DNA of 64,000 nucleotides from Pseudocercospora fijiensis CIRAD86 (GCF_000340215.1 NW_006921535.1:186001-250000), one strand, 5' to 3'. Shown: positions 34,129 to 49,281, counted from the stretch's first letter. Translations and numbers: made by a program. The notes: generated by a model not told the origin, from the letters alone.

Positions 34129-37100
34129 TACGCTTCCCTTCTAAAGGCCGCGCCCTCGTAGCCTATCTATATTCTAATCTCGACCTCTATTGCTACTAAC
34201 TTAGTAGGTCTAATAAGCTACTTAGTCCGCGCTAAATTGAACACTTAACCACCTAATTATATAATTATATTAAACCTCACTTCTAATATAATACAATATG
34301 CAACTCCAACTGCGCTATTCTTATATATAATAAAGTAATATATATCTACGAGAATTGAGGGCCTTCGACTAATTATAATACGAGCGCGTCTTCCCTACTA
34401 TAATAGGTAGACGTACGAGGTATTACAGCCCTACCTCCGCTCTAAGTAATATCGTACCGAGTTCTTTGCGTCTACTCTTAAAAGACCTAGAAATGTCCGC
34501 TTCCGAGGGTTTGTCCGTTTCCGAGGGATTGTTCTTATTATTACGAGGACTATTATTGTTCGTGGTTTCGCTAGCCCTAATTAGTTAGGTTTGGCAGCCT
34601 TTAAGTATCAACTAATTATATCTTTTCAAAAAAACACAGCTCGTCTAGTTTCTATAAGTAAAGGCTATTATAAGTGTAGTAGTAGAGGTTCGCCTCGCTT
34701 AAAGGGTTAGATAGATCGAGGAGTAACCTATTGTCCGTAAGATCGACCCCGGCTAGCTTAGCTCTATAGTTTTGCCTTTAGTTAGTTAGTCTATCGGTCG
34801 CTTAATCTTTTAAGCGGCTTAAAGTTTAATCAAAGTTTTAATCAAACCTTTAATATAGCTATTCTTTTAACTTGTCTAGTAGGGTGCGCTCCGGCTCGTA
34901 GTATAGGTAAGGTTGTGTCTATAGGCGCAGCGGCAATAGCAGGTAATGTTAACAATAGCGGCGCTAGTCGTCTAAGCGCTAACTTTACCTTACTTCTAAT
35001 TTCCTTCTTTAACTAATAACAACTCGGCAATACCGTTACTAATATAGCCGTATCCTTCCTTTCTTAAACAGCAACACACTCCGCAATACCGTTACTAACA
35101 TAGGCGTATACCGTTTCTTCTAATACACCGCCGGTACTATCCGCTACGCGCGCGTCTTCGCCGATCGCTTAGGCCTCGAGGCCTCGTTAGAATAAGGGAA
35201 CAAGAGGGGGACCTATAGGGCGCGTTAGTAAAGAGGTAGAGCCTTTAAAAGAGCATGCGATTAATTGATTAACGCGTCGTAGCGCGCCGGGTATAGTCTT
35301 ATTGTCCTTTGTTGCTAACAATTGCTTGTCTCTAATTAGTTAGCTAATAGCACCCCGGGGGTAGCATTAATCCTAGGCCTTAATAGTAACATTATAAGCT
35401 TTTGGCCTTCTTCTTGTTCTTTACGCTAGTTTAATACTTATCTAATAACTCGGTTATATCCTTAAAGGAATCTTTAGCTTCCTATAAGTCCTATTCTAGT
35501 AAATAGCCTTACTATCTTAATAGGTACTCCTTCTTACCTTGTCTAGTCCGATAGTTTAGGATACGTTCTATAGACTATAGTTCTTCGCTATTAGCTAAGA
35601 CTTCTTCTAACTTAGCAGGCGCTTTATCGCCTTCGCGTTAGTAGTACGGTTTAAGGAGGGAGATATAGAAGGTATTATAGATAGTGTAATAAGGTAGAAG
35701 CTATAACTAGTAGGCCTAGCTATTGCCCTTCGGTTCTCGGATTCGGAATAGGCCAATGAACCGTAGTGCTAGTTTAGGGCGTGTTTTGCTATCGGGTAAT
35801 AGGTGTTTGCGGATGCGGAGGTTCTTTATACTAAGTATAACTATGTCGCCTTGCTTAAAGGTTATCGGTATATAACGCTTATTATAGTAGGTTTTTTAGT
35901 ACTCTTAAGCCTTTGTTAGCTTCTTAGCTATCTTAGTATAGATTTCTCGCATCTTTTGAACCCTCTTAATAGCCGCTAGTGTCTTAGGTTAACCCGCTTC
36001 CCTTTCCTTACGCTCGGCCTCGAGCGATAGGGGATCTTGTAGCATAGCTACGTTCTAGCCTATTATAGCTATATATAGTAACACCTTAGTTAATAAGTAG
36101 ACACTGTTATTATATACGAATTTAGCTAGCTATAGGAGGTTAACCTAGTCGTTAGGGTTCTCGTTAATATAACTGCGTAGGTACTACTACAGGGTAGCAT
36201 TCTGCCTTTTAGTCTAACTATCTGTTTGTAGATAGAATGCTATAGACAGGCGATGCTTAAGCCTTAGCTATAGGCAAATCTTACTCTAATAGTAAGATGT
36301 GAATGTCGAGCCCCGGTCGGAGACTATCCCCTTAGGGGTTCCCTAATAGCTATAGAAGATGTTATTCTATAACGACTTAGCTAGGTTAATAGCCGTCTAA
36401 TCCTTTCGGGTAGGAATGTAACGAGCGCCCTTAGTAAACCGATCTACGATAACTAGGATAGTATTATATATATCCTTGCTACCTTTGCGCTTAGTAGGCG
36501 GGAGGCCTGTAATAAAATCTATTGTAAGCTTAGTAAATGGCTTCTTTAGAATAGAGAGTGAAGACAACTCGCTAAATAGTAAGTGCTTTAGTGCTTTAAC
36601 TCGTTAATATACGGCATACGTGCTTACGTAGTCCTTTATGTCCCGCTTACTATTTGGCTAGTAGTATATACGCGATAGTAGCTCGTGCGACCTCTCTATA
36701 CTATAGTAACCGGCAAGCTTACTATTATAGTATCGCTTAAGAAGCTCTTGTCGGATCGAATGTTTAGCGGGGACATAGTATCTGCCCTTGAACTTCAAAT
36801 AACCTTTGTTATCGATCGACTAGTTATTACTCTTGCTAGATCGAGTCTTTCGCCTACTTATAAGCTTGTTTATACGTTTAGTAGTAAAGGCGTCCCTCTG
36901 CTAAGCCCGTAACAGCTTATCTATAAACGATTGACTATCCCTATTTGCAAGGTTATTTAGCAGTACCCTCGCTATTAAACGAGGTACGCATTGTATATAT
37001 CTAATAGTACTAGCAGCCGGATTAACTGCATTAGTGCTTTAATCGCTATTACTATATATAGCGATATCGACTAGGGAGTTATTATAACTTCTCCTATCTA

Positions 37101-37746
37101 TATCCTTAGCTCTTGCTTTAATACGCACTGTTAATATAGCAAGAGCATTAATATGCTTTAAGCCGTCGCGGAGTCCGGTAAGCCGCTTATCCTACGCGTA
37201 CTTATTAATAATACGGGCTATAGCAATCTTATACTATAGGGTTGGAAATAATGAATTAATAGATTGCTAAGTCCCGCTATCGTAATTAGGTCGCCTCGAT
37301 AGGCTATTAGCAGGGTTGCTTACGCCTAGCCGATATAACATATTAAAATCAAACCTAGCGAGGTAGACGGCCTATCTAGCCTATCGACCTATAACCCTAG
37401 TAACCTTCGTAATTCTACGGAGGTTGTTATAGTCCGTATAGACCTAAATAGTGTACTATATACTATCGAGATAGTGCCTCTAATGCTTAAAGGCCTCGAT
37501 AATAGCTAGGAGCTCTTGCTCGTATATCTCGTAGCGACGCTCTATATTAATTATCTTCCTCGAGAAGAAGGCAATCGGGTACTAGTAATAGTTATTATCT
37601 AATTGCTAGGACATAATAGCCGATATAGCGAACTGTAAAGCGTTAGTCTCAATTCGGATCTGCTTGTTTAGTACGAAATAGTATAATAAGGGGACTTTAG
37701 TAAAGCGTCGCTTTAGACCGTTAAAAGCGGCTTGTGCTCTGTTAGT

Positions 37747-38718
37747 CTATTTAAACTCTCTAGTCGGGTTAGCCTTGGTTTTAGTAAGCTTAGTTAGTAG
37801 TATTACGTACCGCGAGTAACCTTCGATAAATCGACGGTAGAAGTTAGTAAAACCTAGGAATAATTGAAGCTCTTTAATACTAGTAGGCGTCGGCCACTTA
37901 GTAATAGTCTTAATCCGATTAGGATTAGCCTTAATACCCTCGGTTAATACGAGGAAGCTAAGGAAGGACACCTCCTTAGCAGCAAAGGTACATTTAGAAG
38001 GCTTGCAATACAAGCTATAGGCCCTTAGGCGATCGAGTACCTTACGGACTATAGCCTAGTATTCCGTAATATTAGGAGAGTGTATGTAAACTAGGATGTT
38101 ATCTAGGTAAACTATATAGAGGTGATCTAATAGGCCTAATAGGGCCCGATTAATATAGGACTAGAATATAGCAGGGGTATTAGCTAGCCTAAATGGTATA
38201 ACTAAGTACTTAAAATAGCTATAGCGAGTACGAAAGGCTGTCTTCTATTTATCGCCCTTACGAATACGGATGCGGTAATAGGCGTCCTTAATGTCTAATA
38301 TAGTGTAGTAGTAGGCACTAGAAAGGCGATCGAGGGTCTTATTAATAAGAGGAAGTAGACAACGATCTTTAATAGTAACAGTATTGAGCCTACGATAATC
38401 GACATAGAGGCGTAGGCTACTATCTTTCTTTAGTACGAACAGGATAGAGGCACTAGTAGGGCTGTTACTATACCGTATCCGGCTATTAGCTAGGTTTTCC
38501 TCTAGGTACTTACGCAATATAGCAAGCTCTCGTTTACTAAGGTTGTAGAGAGGTCTAAAAGGGACCTCTTTGCCCTCTATAATATTAATCTTATAATCTG
38601 TCTCTTTGAATATAGGCCATGTCGATACTAAGTAGTGTTTAAATACCTTAATGTAGGTCTCTCGAATAGGTTCTAGTATGCGCTTAAGCTGTTTAGGATC
38701 TATGCTATTAGGGGGCAC
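37747..38718 (-). pseudogene. Element A reverse transcriptase fragment
   Basis: Two open stretches (38245-38718 and 37747-38013) show Ty3/gypsy RT: KKDSSLRLYVDYRRLNTVT, LDIKDAYYRIRI, and later FLGFTNFYRRFIEGYS. Between them the catalytic box, normally YLDD, reads YLDN because GAC became AAC, a TG-to-TA change. The enzyme would be dead even without the stops. Confidence 0.88.
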
Positions 38719-40918
38719 TAGTTTATCGTTATTACTACCGAGCAGGTCGGTAGTTAGATTAGCTAAGGCGGGAGTTAGGTTGCTAATAAACAGGACCCTA
38801 ATATTATTAGAACACTCGCTAATGTCGATGTGTTTAATGTCCTCTTTCCTAGCGATTCCAAATCGCTATTATTAACTACCTAAGTCTATAACTATAGTAT
38901 AGTACTTAAGAATAGGGTTACCGATAACAATGTCGGATAGGAGGCTGTCTATATCTACCGCGTAGGCAGTAAAGTTTAGTAGGCGTTTATTTCCGAGGTC
39001 GTCCTTTAGAGCTATATAGATATAGTAGGCTCCGTAGGTTAAGTGCCGAGCGTTATTAAACTAAGCAAGGGTTAGCAGGTTAGTCTTCGGTAGTTGTCGA
39101 AGGTCTAATTACTTAGCTAGGCGATAGCTAATAAGGGCGCTAACTGAATTTCCGGGGTCTAGCATAACCTTTGCCTTATAGTTAGTATCGCGCCTAGATA
39201 TAAGACAGGTACGTATAATAGCTAGCACAATGTCGATAGTCTTACGCCGTATAAGGCTAATAGTTAGTACGGCGCTTACTCTTTTTTCGACTAATAAGAA
39301 GGTTAGCCTATAGGGATAGCGTTAGCTGCTAAAAGGTGCTTTCGGTATTCGGCGGCAGTACGGTCGATTCGGGCCTAGTCCTTAGGTTTGTCGTATTAGC
39401 CTAGTAGATAGCTAGTGCTGTTATAGTTAAAGCACTTTAATCCGGTCGGGAGATTGTTACCGTAGCTATTGTTGCTACTATTATTAGTCGAGCGGTTAGC
39501 ATTATAGGGATACGAGCCCCTTCTACGGCCCCTATTACGGCCTCCTCTATATAGCCGTCGGCTACGGCTTCTCCTACGGTCGTTGCTACTGTTCCTATTA
39601 TTAGCACTATTGTTCTAGTAGGAACCTTAGTTTCCTCCGCGGCTACGATAGGTAGCTAGGCGTATCTTAGATTCTAACCGTTATTAGAGCTATACTATAC
39701 GCTCTATAGTCTCGACTTTAACTATAAATTGAATGCGTATAAGATTGGTCTGTTTAAATACACGGCGGCGGTCCAATTTAAGGACCAATTCCTATCGCAA
39801 TTTAGGGCGTATTTCGGAAATCTAGATAGAGTCGGTCTTAGCTAGCAAATCGTCCTCGAGGGTCTTTAAATAGGCCTCAAATAAGCGAGCCGATTAATTA
39901 GTCTTTTGTTTAGCTCGAAGGTATTAGTCCTAAGCGTATTGTTGCCTTAGTATAGGGTTTCTAAGGGTGTCTAGCATAATAGTCTTGTAGTCTTGCTACT
40001 AAATAGCGGTCTAGTCGTAAAGGGAATCAAAATAGTTATCCTATATACGCTTTAGGTCGCTATTAATGTACTGTATAGCGTATACGACTAAGGAATAGTC
40101 GTCTAGTAGCGCTCTTAATACGTTGCGCTAGTTGAGCTTATAGTTACCAATATAGTCGTTATACTGCTTTCGGCTAGAGCTATTAAATACGGTGCAGTCC
40201 TTAAGTTTAGTATCCTTCTTCTAGACTAGAACTAATAGCGAGGAAGGCCCTGCTGTCGGCTTAGTGTAAGTTGTTAGGGCCTCCTAAAGGCGGCGAATCT
40301 CGAGGAGATTATCCTTTAGCTATTGTTCTTAACGTAGGGTAGTAAGCCTGTTTTAGGTAGCTTCTTAAAGTCTCGCTACTAGCTAGGGCCTAAAGGCTAG
40401 CTAGCTATATCGTCGATTAATAATGTTATTAAGAATGTCGTTAACAGGCAATTCTAGATCGTCACCTAGAATTATAGGTTCTTCTTTAGTAGGCTTAGTA
40501 GTAGGCCCTTTAGCAGGAGGTACTTTAGTAGGAGGCGCTCTAGTAGGAGCCTTAGTAGGCACTTCGGTAGGCACTGTGCCACTAGCGTTGTCGTTGCTAG
40601 CGCTGCTAGCGGCAGTACGGTTATTGTTTCGTAATAAACTAGCTATTGTAAGGGGCGATACTAATAATGTATTATTAGCCCCTAAGATGCGGATATAGCG
40701 GAATTAGTAGATATCGGCTTAGTATACTTAACTTAGTATAATAGGCCGTATAGAAGGCCTTGCTTAATAATTAGTACGGTTGTTTCGATAGAATAGTACG
40801 TGTAGGTCCCGTTCTTCGGGCGCAATATAGTTAAATCGATGGTTTTCGTAGCTATACCGCTAAAAGCTTGAAATAAGGACTATCTAGCTGCTACCCTTAA
40901 AGGGTGGATCGAATACTG

Positions 40919-41115
40919 TATAAGAAGGGTTATATTAGCAGGTAGATAGGGTGTAGGTAAATTAGTATAGTATTCGATAGAGATCTAAAAGGAGAGGGAG
41001 GGAGGCAGGCTAGTTAGCCTAACGCTAAGCGCTAAGCCCTGCCTAAGGCACTAAGACCCTAGCTTTACTCGGCCTAATTACATGCCAATTACGTATAGCC
41101 TCTTTAGCCCTAACA
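40919..41115 (-). repeat. Element A 5' LTR
   Basis: It is 197 bp, starting tataagaagg on the plus strand and ending ccctaaca, followed directly by the ctagc duplication. Confidence 0.88.
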
Positions 41116-41120
41116 CTAGC

Positions 41121-41210
41121 CTGCCTTCCTCCCTCTCCTCTTAGATTTCTATCGAATACTATACTAATTTACTACTACCCTATCTACCTACTAATATAAC
41201 CCTTCTTATA
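41121..41210 (+). repeat. Element B 5' LTR, right fragment
   Basis: It continues ctgccttcctccctctcctc from the left fragment. The two fragments sum to 189 bp, equal to the 3' LTR. Confidence 0.88.
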
Positions 41211-41429
41211 TAGTATTCGATCTACCCTTTAAGGGCAGCAGCTAGATAGTTCTTATTTCAAGCTTTTAGCGGTATAGCTACGAAAACTATCGATTTAACT
41301 ATATTACGCCCGAAGAACGGGACCTATACGTACTATTCTATTAAAACAACCGTACCAATTATTAAGCAAGGCCTTCTATACGGCCTATTATACTAAGTTA
41401 ATCGCACTAGGCCGATATCTACTAATTCC

Positions 41430-42729
41430 GCTATATCCGTATCTTAGGGGCTAATAATATATTATTAGTGTCGCCCCTTATAACAGCCGGTTTATTACGA
41501 AATAACAACCGCGGAGCCGCTAGTAGCGCTAGCAACGACAACGCTAGTAGTATAGTGCCTACTAAAGTGCCTGCTAAAGTGCCTACTAAAGAGCCTACTA
41601 GAGGGCCTACTAAAGAACCTATAATCGAAGGGGATAACCTATCGTTGCCTATTAACGACATTCTTAGTAATATTGTTAACCGTCGATATAGCTAACTAGC
41701 CTTTAGGCCCTAGCTAGTAGCGAGACTTTAAGAAGCTACCTAAAACAGGCTTACTGCCTTACGTTAATAACAATAGCTAAAGGATAATCTCCTCGAGATT
41801 CGCTACCTATAGGAAGCCCTAACAACTAATACTAAGCCGATAGTAGGGCCTTCCTTACTACCTATTTAAAAGAAGGATGCTAAGCTTAAGGACTATACTA
41901 TATTTAATAGCTCTAGTCGAAAGCAGTACAACGATTACATTCGTAACTATAAGCTTAACTAACGCAATATACCGAGGGCTCTTCTAAACGACTATTCCTT
42001 AGTCGTATACGCTATATAGTACATTAATAGCGACCTAAAACGCACTTAGGATAATCATTTCGACTCCCTTAGTAACTAGACTACTATTTAGTAGAAAACC
42101 TATAAGACTATTATGCTAGACACCCTTAGAAACCCTATACTAAGGCAATAATATACTTAGGACTAGTACCTTCGAGCTAAACAAAAGACTAATTAATCGG
42201 CTCGCTTATTTGAAGCCTATTTAAAGACCCTCGAAGATAACCTTCCGACTAAGACCGACTCTATATAGATCTCCGAAATACGCCCTAAACTAAGGTAGGA
42301 GCTTGTCCTTAAATTAGACTGCCGCCGCGTGTTTGAATAGGCTAATCTTATACGAATTCAATTTATAATAGAAGTAGAAACTACAGAGCGTATAGTATAG
42401 CTATAATAACGGTTAGAATCTAAAATACGACTAGCCGCTAACAACCGTAGCCGCGGTAGAAACTAAGGAAACTAAGGAAGTACTCCTTAAACGAACGCTG
42501 CTAATAATAGAAATAGTAACGACTACTAACGTAGAAGAGGCAGAGGCCGATACCGTAGTAGAAACCTAAAGCGAGGAAGAGGATAAGGAAGGGGCTTATT
42601 TCTATATACCTCTAATCGTTTATCTAATTCTAGCACCAATTCGAGCGGACCTAGCAGTGCCCTAACTAGATACAAGTGCTTTAATTGTAATAGTACTACT
42701 TATTTACTAGGCTAATATAATAGGCCCTG
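41430..42729 (+). pseudogene. Element B gag
   Basis: The start is open (41468-41695), with PTK-type repeats (VPTKVPAKVPTKEPTRGP) that are also seen in element A. Helical capsid-like sequence with many stops follows. A zinc-knuckle relic of the form CFNCNSTT near 42670-42720 is interrupted by element C. Confidence 0.75.
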
Positions 42730-43075
42730 TATTACGGATCTAATTAGTTAGAGTCCTTATATAATCTTAGAGCGACGCTAAGACTAGTAGGCTGAGCTGT
42801 CGCTCTATCTTACTAGGAGCGATAGGAGCGGTCGAGAGCGACAGCGTCGCTTACGTCGCTTACGACTACAGACAAGATGTCTCCTTTGTATTTAGGAACG
42901 CCGGAATGCCCTTATAGCTCGAGGCGTTCAACTTATATTACCTACTTACTAATTAGAATTACCTTTGTACTAATTATTCTGTCTCTACCTCCCGCTTGTA
43001 TTAGCCTCTCTAAAGAAGCCTCGGCTTGTACGTAATAAGAAGTTACTTAACGATCTGTCGCGAGTAACCGTAACA
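42730..43075 (+). repeat. Element C 5' LTR
   Basis: It is 346 bp and matches the 3' LTR with scattered C/T and G/A differences. Confidence 0.9.
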
Positions 43076-43077
43076 CT

Positions 43078-46000
43078 TTGAACGCCCTTAGGATAAGTGC
43101 CTTATTACAAGTCGGAAGGGGAACTCCCGCCCCTAGCGAGATAGGCAGTACTCGACGTACTACCTCTAGTGCTAGCAATACACTCGGAACCTATACCGGA
43201 AACGATTCTCTTAAGATCGGAAAGCTAGACTTTTATTACGGCGACCGAGACAAGTTCGATACCTAGGTTAGCTAGATAGATATGTATTTCATATTTAACT
43301 AGGTTTAAGATAACTTAAAGCTAGTCTTCGCAACGACGTTTATACGAGGTAGGGCTTAGCATTAGGTTAAACTATTTCTTAGGACCTATCTAGATAGTAA
43401 CGGGACCGACAATTCGGATAGAATCTTCGCAAGCTACGAAAATCTCAAGCGTGCGATAAAGAAGGTCTTTAGATCTTCTAACGAAGTTGCTACCGCAGTT
43501 AGGGTTATCTAATATTTGACTTAGAAGGGGTTATATGCCGATTACGCCGCTAAATTTTAGGAATACGCCTAACTTACGGATTAGGACGACGAAGCTCTTA
43601 TAACAATATATCGGCGAGGTCTTAAGGATAACGTTAAAGACGAGCTTATACGCGACGGTAGAAAAATAGATAATATAGGAATATTAGTTAAGGTTACGAT
43701 CGATCTCGACGATAGGCTCTACGAACGAGCTTTAGAACGACGTTACGATTCTAAGACTTCTAGAAAAGCTAGTTATACTCCTAGATACGATAATAGACGA
43801 AACTATAGTACCTACGATAAACTAAAGGGGAACAACTACTACGGTGCGCAACTAATAGAGCTAGACGCTACTTAGAAGGGTCGAGTAATTAAAGGAAGAA
43901 AAGGCAAGAGTTCGCCTAAGAAAGCAGGAAGATTGACTTACTATACGTATAGCAAGGAAGGCTATATAGCACGGAACTGCCGCGGCAAGAATATAGTGCG
44001 ACGCGAACAGTTTAATATAATATAACGAAAGGACTCGAGTAGAGAAGGCCACCGAATAGTAGTAGAGCTATACTCTATTAATAACGCGCCGAGGACCTAC
44101 GCAGAGGTCGTAAAGAAAGAGCTACGACAAATCTATATAATAGTACGACGATAAGAACCCGTATATAGAACCCTTTACTAAAGATTCTATTACGACGACT
44201 AATGCTAAATTCATTATTCTGCTAAAGTAGAAGTAGGATTCTTCCCTTAGATTAGGCGACTCGTACGAGAAGATACGAAATCCTAGTTAGAAGAAGAAAC
44301 GATTAATAAATCTTGTTTAGATACCGACGATAAAGAAAACCGAGATCTAGAAGCTTTATTCCCTCCCGGGGAGGAGTTAGGAGCTATCCTAGAAGTACCG
44401 GAGTCCCCTTAGTAAGAGGAGGAATAGCAAGAGGATTTAGAAGGAAGTCTAAATACCGAGGAAGAAACTACGAATAAAGAAAGTAAAGACGAATTCGGGA
44501 TTAACGACGATACGATCCTTACGTTTATAATAGATATACTTATAGCAGCGCGAACAATCGCCTTGTATCTAGTACGCAAATACGAGGAAATGTTTCTAAA
44601 GGTTAACGGACAACGGAAGGTCGATCCTATCTAATTTAATTATTTCTAGATAAGCTTACGGGCAAAATTCTAGAATTACCCCCGGATACCTATAGACTAT
44701 GCGTACTATAACTTTATTACGGAGCGAGTACCGATAGGAAGTATAATTACGCCTTACGGATACGTCCTACCCGACGAAAGGACGATTATTACTTAAGATA
44801 TACGTTAGACGGTCTAGCGATTAAATTAGTAATACCGAAAGGCTATAGCAGCGTAGGGACGGGATGTATACAACGATACCCTCGAAGAGAAATTATATGC
44901 CGAAGAAGCACGAACGGCAGGACTACGGATCCGTAACTAGTTAGAATAACGTTAGGCTACTAATTAGTCGGGAAACGGACTAACTCTCTAGATTAGAGCG
45001 TTCTAAGAGAGTTCCTTAATACCGAAAGCGCTCAAGCATTAATAGCAGTCTTCCGTACGAAAGTTATCGTTAATAGGCACCCGACGAGTACATTAATAGA
45101 TTCCGGAGCGAGCGGGAACTTTGCCTCCGAATTATTCGTTAAAAGCCGAGGGATCGTAACCCGAAGCAGAAGAGAAGGAGCGTATAAACTTATAGTAGTA
45201 GATAGGTTACCGCTACCTAGTATAGAACGAGAAACGATACCGTTACTACTAGCTATCTAATAGCACTACGAGGAGATTGTCTTAGATATTACTAATATAG
45301 CTAGTTATAATATTGTATTAGGTATACCTTAGTTAAGAAAGCATAACCTAGTTATAGACTAGAGAAAAGGAGTACTTACATTTAAGGAATGCGACTATAT
45401 AATCGGTATTTAACCTATATAGCGGTAGCGTTCGTAGGTAGATAAGATTAACAAACGTAGGGCGATTCGTAAGACGTTTACGTCGACAGGAATTACGGAG
45501 AACCGTATTTAACTAGGATCGACACTACCGTTAGGTTAGGAGGGTTACAATAATAATTACGGGAAGGATAGAAGTTATACGCTATCGAAGAATGAAACTA
45601 GAATCTCGGACCTAGACATTCCTAAAGAGTATACTAAGTAGAAGCGACTCTTTAAAGAGAAGAGAGGTAAGGCAGCCTTACCTAAACACTAACTATAGGA
45701 TTATAAAATACACTTACAGCCTAGGAAAGAGCCTCTATAGGGACCCTTATACGCAATATCTAAGAAAGAGCTTAAAACCCTAGACAAGTAGCTAAAAGTG
45801 AAATTAGAAAAAGGCTAGATACGGAAGTCGACATCCTCGGTAGCCTTACTAGTAATGTTCGTTCCGAAAGCCGGATTAGACGAAGGACGGCTAGTAGTCG
45901 ATTTTAGACGACTTAACGATATCACAATTAAGAATCGGTACCTACTACCGAACATCGAAGAAATGCAAGACCGATTAACTAGATTAGACTAGTATACGAA

Positions 46001-48440
46001 GATTAACCTACACGATGCGTTTTACGCAATACGTATAGCAGCTAGATACGAATAGATAACAGTATTCCGAACAAGATATAGGCTTTACGAATTCTTGGTT
46101 ATGCCTATAGGACTTACAAATGCCCTAGCGTTATATTAAGACCTCGTAAACGAAGTCCTCCGAGACCTTCTAGATATATGCATTATCGCATATATAGACG
46201 ATATCTTAGTCTATACTAAGGGAGCTCTCGCGGACTATATACGAATAGTATAGGACGTCTTTGAACGATTTACTTAAGTAGGATTTAAGACTGTACCTAA
46301 GAAATACGAATTCTATAAGAAGGAAGTCAAATTCCTAGGATTTATTATTAGCACTATAGGAATCAGGATCGATCTAGAAAAAACCAAGTCAATATAGGAA
46401 TAGCTAACGCCTATATGCGTTAAAGACGTACAATCATTCCTAGGATTAGCTAACTATAACAGAAAATTTATCGAGGGCTACTCTAAGACAGCGGTACCCC
46501 TTACGGAGCTTATAAAGAAAGACAAGTAATAGAACTAGAGCACGAAGGAAGACGAAGCGTTTAGGCAGCTAAAGAAGCAATGCGTTTCTGCGCTAACGCT
46601 ACGATTATTCGATAGGAGTAAGGCGGTCTAGATAGAAACAGACGCGTCGGATAGGGCTATAGGAGTATACCTTATATAGGAGCATAACGGGAAACGATAC
46701 CCGGTAGCCTATTACTCGAGAAAGATATTACCCGCGGAACAGAACTACGATATCTATAATAAGGAGCTACTTGCAATAGTTGCATTACTACAATACTAGC
46801 GAGTATACGCGGAAGGAGCACTAAGTCTTACGATTCTTTCTAATTATAAGAATCTAACTTACTTTACTACGACTAAAGTACTAACCCGAAGACAGGCCCG
46901 CTAGTCGGAGCTACTAGGACAGTACAAGTTCGAAATCCGCTATACCCTAGGACGCGAGAACGGACGAGCCGACGCACTAAGCCGCCGTAGCGACTATATA
47001 GAGGGTTACGAACTAGTATAGCAGTAGATATTAAAAGCAAACTAAGACGGAAGCCTTAGTGCTAATACAAAAGAATTCAACTATATTATACGAGTTCTTT
47101 AGGACATAGAAGAACAATTCCTAATCGAATATAGGAAATACTAAGTACCTAGGGAACGAGTTATAGAGTGTATACGACAACACTACGACGGACTAGAAAA
47201 TAGACACCCTAGAGTTTCAAAAACAATAGAACTAGTTAAGCGAAGCTTCGGATTCCTATATATGCGATAACGAGTCCTAGAATATATTAAGAAATGTCTA
47301 CAATGCTAGCGTAACAAGGCTAATAGACACGCTAGATATAGATATATCTAATTTAGGACGCTACTAGATAGACTATAGGACGAAGTTATAATAGACTTTA
47401 TTACGAAGCTACCGAAGTCTAAGGATCCGGTTATAGGACATAGCTACGATATAATACTTATTATAGTCGATAGGCTTACGAAATATATATACTTCATTCC
47501 TACTAACGAAGCAAGTACGGTAGAGTAACTCGGATACCTCGTACTAGATAGACTTGTACGATACTACGGATTTCTAAAGACCTATATTACGGATAGAGAT
47601 AAGCTCTTTATATCAAACTACTAGAAGACGCTTATAGCGACACTTGGAATTAAGTACAAGCTATTAACGGCATACTATCTATAGACAGACGGCTAAACGG
47701 AAGTTAAGAATTAGGCCTTAGAGGTATACTTACGGCACTACGTTAATTACGTACAAAACAATTAGGCATCGCTATTGCCTATAGCACAACTTGTACTAAA
47801 CAACTAACAATCTAAGACTACGAAAGAGACACTATTCTTCGCTAATTTTAGGAAACATCCGCAGCTATTCGGGGAATAGTATTTATAGTATCTATACGCG
47901 GATAAAGCGATAGTCGCTTTAGAAGACTTAAAGTAGGTGTATAAGGAATTGCAAAGGGCAATTGCCGAGTCTTAAGAAAAGATTACGGGGCTATATAATG
48001 CTAAACGAAAAATGGCACCTTAGCTAAAGAAGGGGGATAAGGTCTACCTCCTAACAAAGAATCTAAAAACCCGGAGATCGACTAAGAAACTAGACTACGT
48101 TAAAGTCGGGCTATTTTTGATTAATAAGCCTAAAGGACTAGTTAATTACCGACTCAAACTACCGAGCGACGCAAAAATCCACCTAGTATTCTATATCTCT
48201 ATACTAGAACCTACAGACGCCGAAACACCGTATTAAGAAACATTTCACTTCTAACCTAAGGAAGAAAATAAGTTTAAAGTCGAAAAGATCCTAGATTAGC
48301 AAGGTTAGAAATACCTTATTAAATAGAAAGGATATCTATATTCAGAAAACACTTAGGAACTAAAAGAAAACCTACAGAACTATTAGCAGATAATCAAAGA
48401 ATATCAAAACCGGACAAAAAAGAAATAACTAGTATAGGAA
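43078..48440 (+). pseudogene. Element C gag-pol
   Basis: Gag begins around 43078 (KIGKLDFYYGDRDKFDT, then a stop where Trp is expected). A zinc-knuckle relic lies near 43930-43985, and protease near 45095 (STLIDSGASGNF). RT runs about 45830-46350 and keeps an intact AYIDDILVY box. RNase H is near 46620-46990, integrase near 47150-47800, and a chromodomain near 48280-48360 (KYLIK-KGYLYSENT-EL with stops at Trp positions). Many TAA/TAG stops remain throughout. Confidence 0.85.
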
Positions 48441-49281
48441 TTGAACCTACGACCTCTTAGACCCTATCGATTATAGCGCCTTAGAGTTCTTAACGACCTA
48501 GGGCAGTATAGCTCGAGGAGCGGGGACTCTAATAGCATACCTAGCAACTATGTCTTTTATAGCTAAGAATTATACTACTAGACTAACTAGCTAGAAGATA
48601 AAATAGATAGGAAACATTAAAAATACATACCTTTAGGACACTAGACTCTCGGCACTCCTACTAGGAATTTTAGAGGTAGGCTAGGATATCCTATCTAGAC
48701 GACTCTAGTTATAAGGCGATATCTATAATCGGCTATCTAGGGGAAACGGCTCGTTAGCAGGTAACGAGAATATTATCGGCTCTATAGGCGAAGAGCCTAG
48801 CTCTCTTTCGAGCTCCTCCGCCTATTAAATAGAGGCTTCCTCTGCCTTAAGAGCTTGTATCTCCCGATCCTCCTTTATACGCAACGACTTGCGTAAGCGA
48901 CGGACCTTTACGCGATGCTCGAAAAGCTTCCGCGTAAGGAGGTCCTCCTCCTCTTTAGCCGCTTCGAGATCTTTAGCTATCTTTAGGCGCGCCTTCCGGA
49001 TTTTTTCATACTCTATACGAGTAACTTGTATATTATAGGACTAGCCGTATAGGGCGCACTCGGAGTAGCGACCGGAACGGAGATCGACTTTGTAGGATTT
49101 ATCGGCCTATTCGTAATAAAAGTAGCGGATCGGCATTTCGAAGCAGTCGGCAAGGATATTATTTGCGATATTTTCCTTACGCTAACGAGAAGACAAGTCC
49201 TTTAATAACTTTAGTATAGCAAAGAAGTTGGAATTAGAAAGTTCCGGAATAAGGGACTATCCCGCTTAAGGAGGGGGATAG

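Larger units (their letters stand above)
33932..41115 (-). mobile_element. Gypsy element A (chromovirus), inverted, inside the 5' LTR of B
   Basis: The target duplication CTAGC is at 33927-33931 and 41116-41120, and both copies fall within the LTR sequence of B. Two 197-bp LTRs are at 33932-34128 and 40919-41115. On the minus strand: gag with PTK-rich repeats near 40430-40690, zinc knuckle near 39420, protease, RT (37747-38718), integrase (about 36300-36600) and chromodomain (about 35470-35560). It is less stop-ridden than the others, so probably the youngest or least RIP-mutated. Confidence 0.9.

Noticed and set aside
41468..41695. Short open frame as an independent host gene
   Set aside because: It is the N-terminal part of gag in gypsy element B and has a counterpart in element A.
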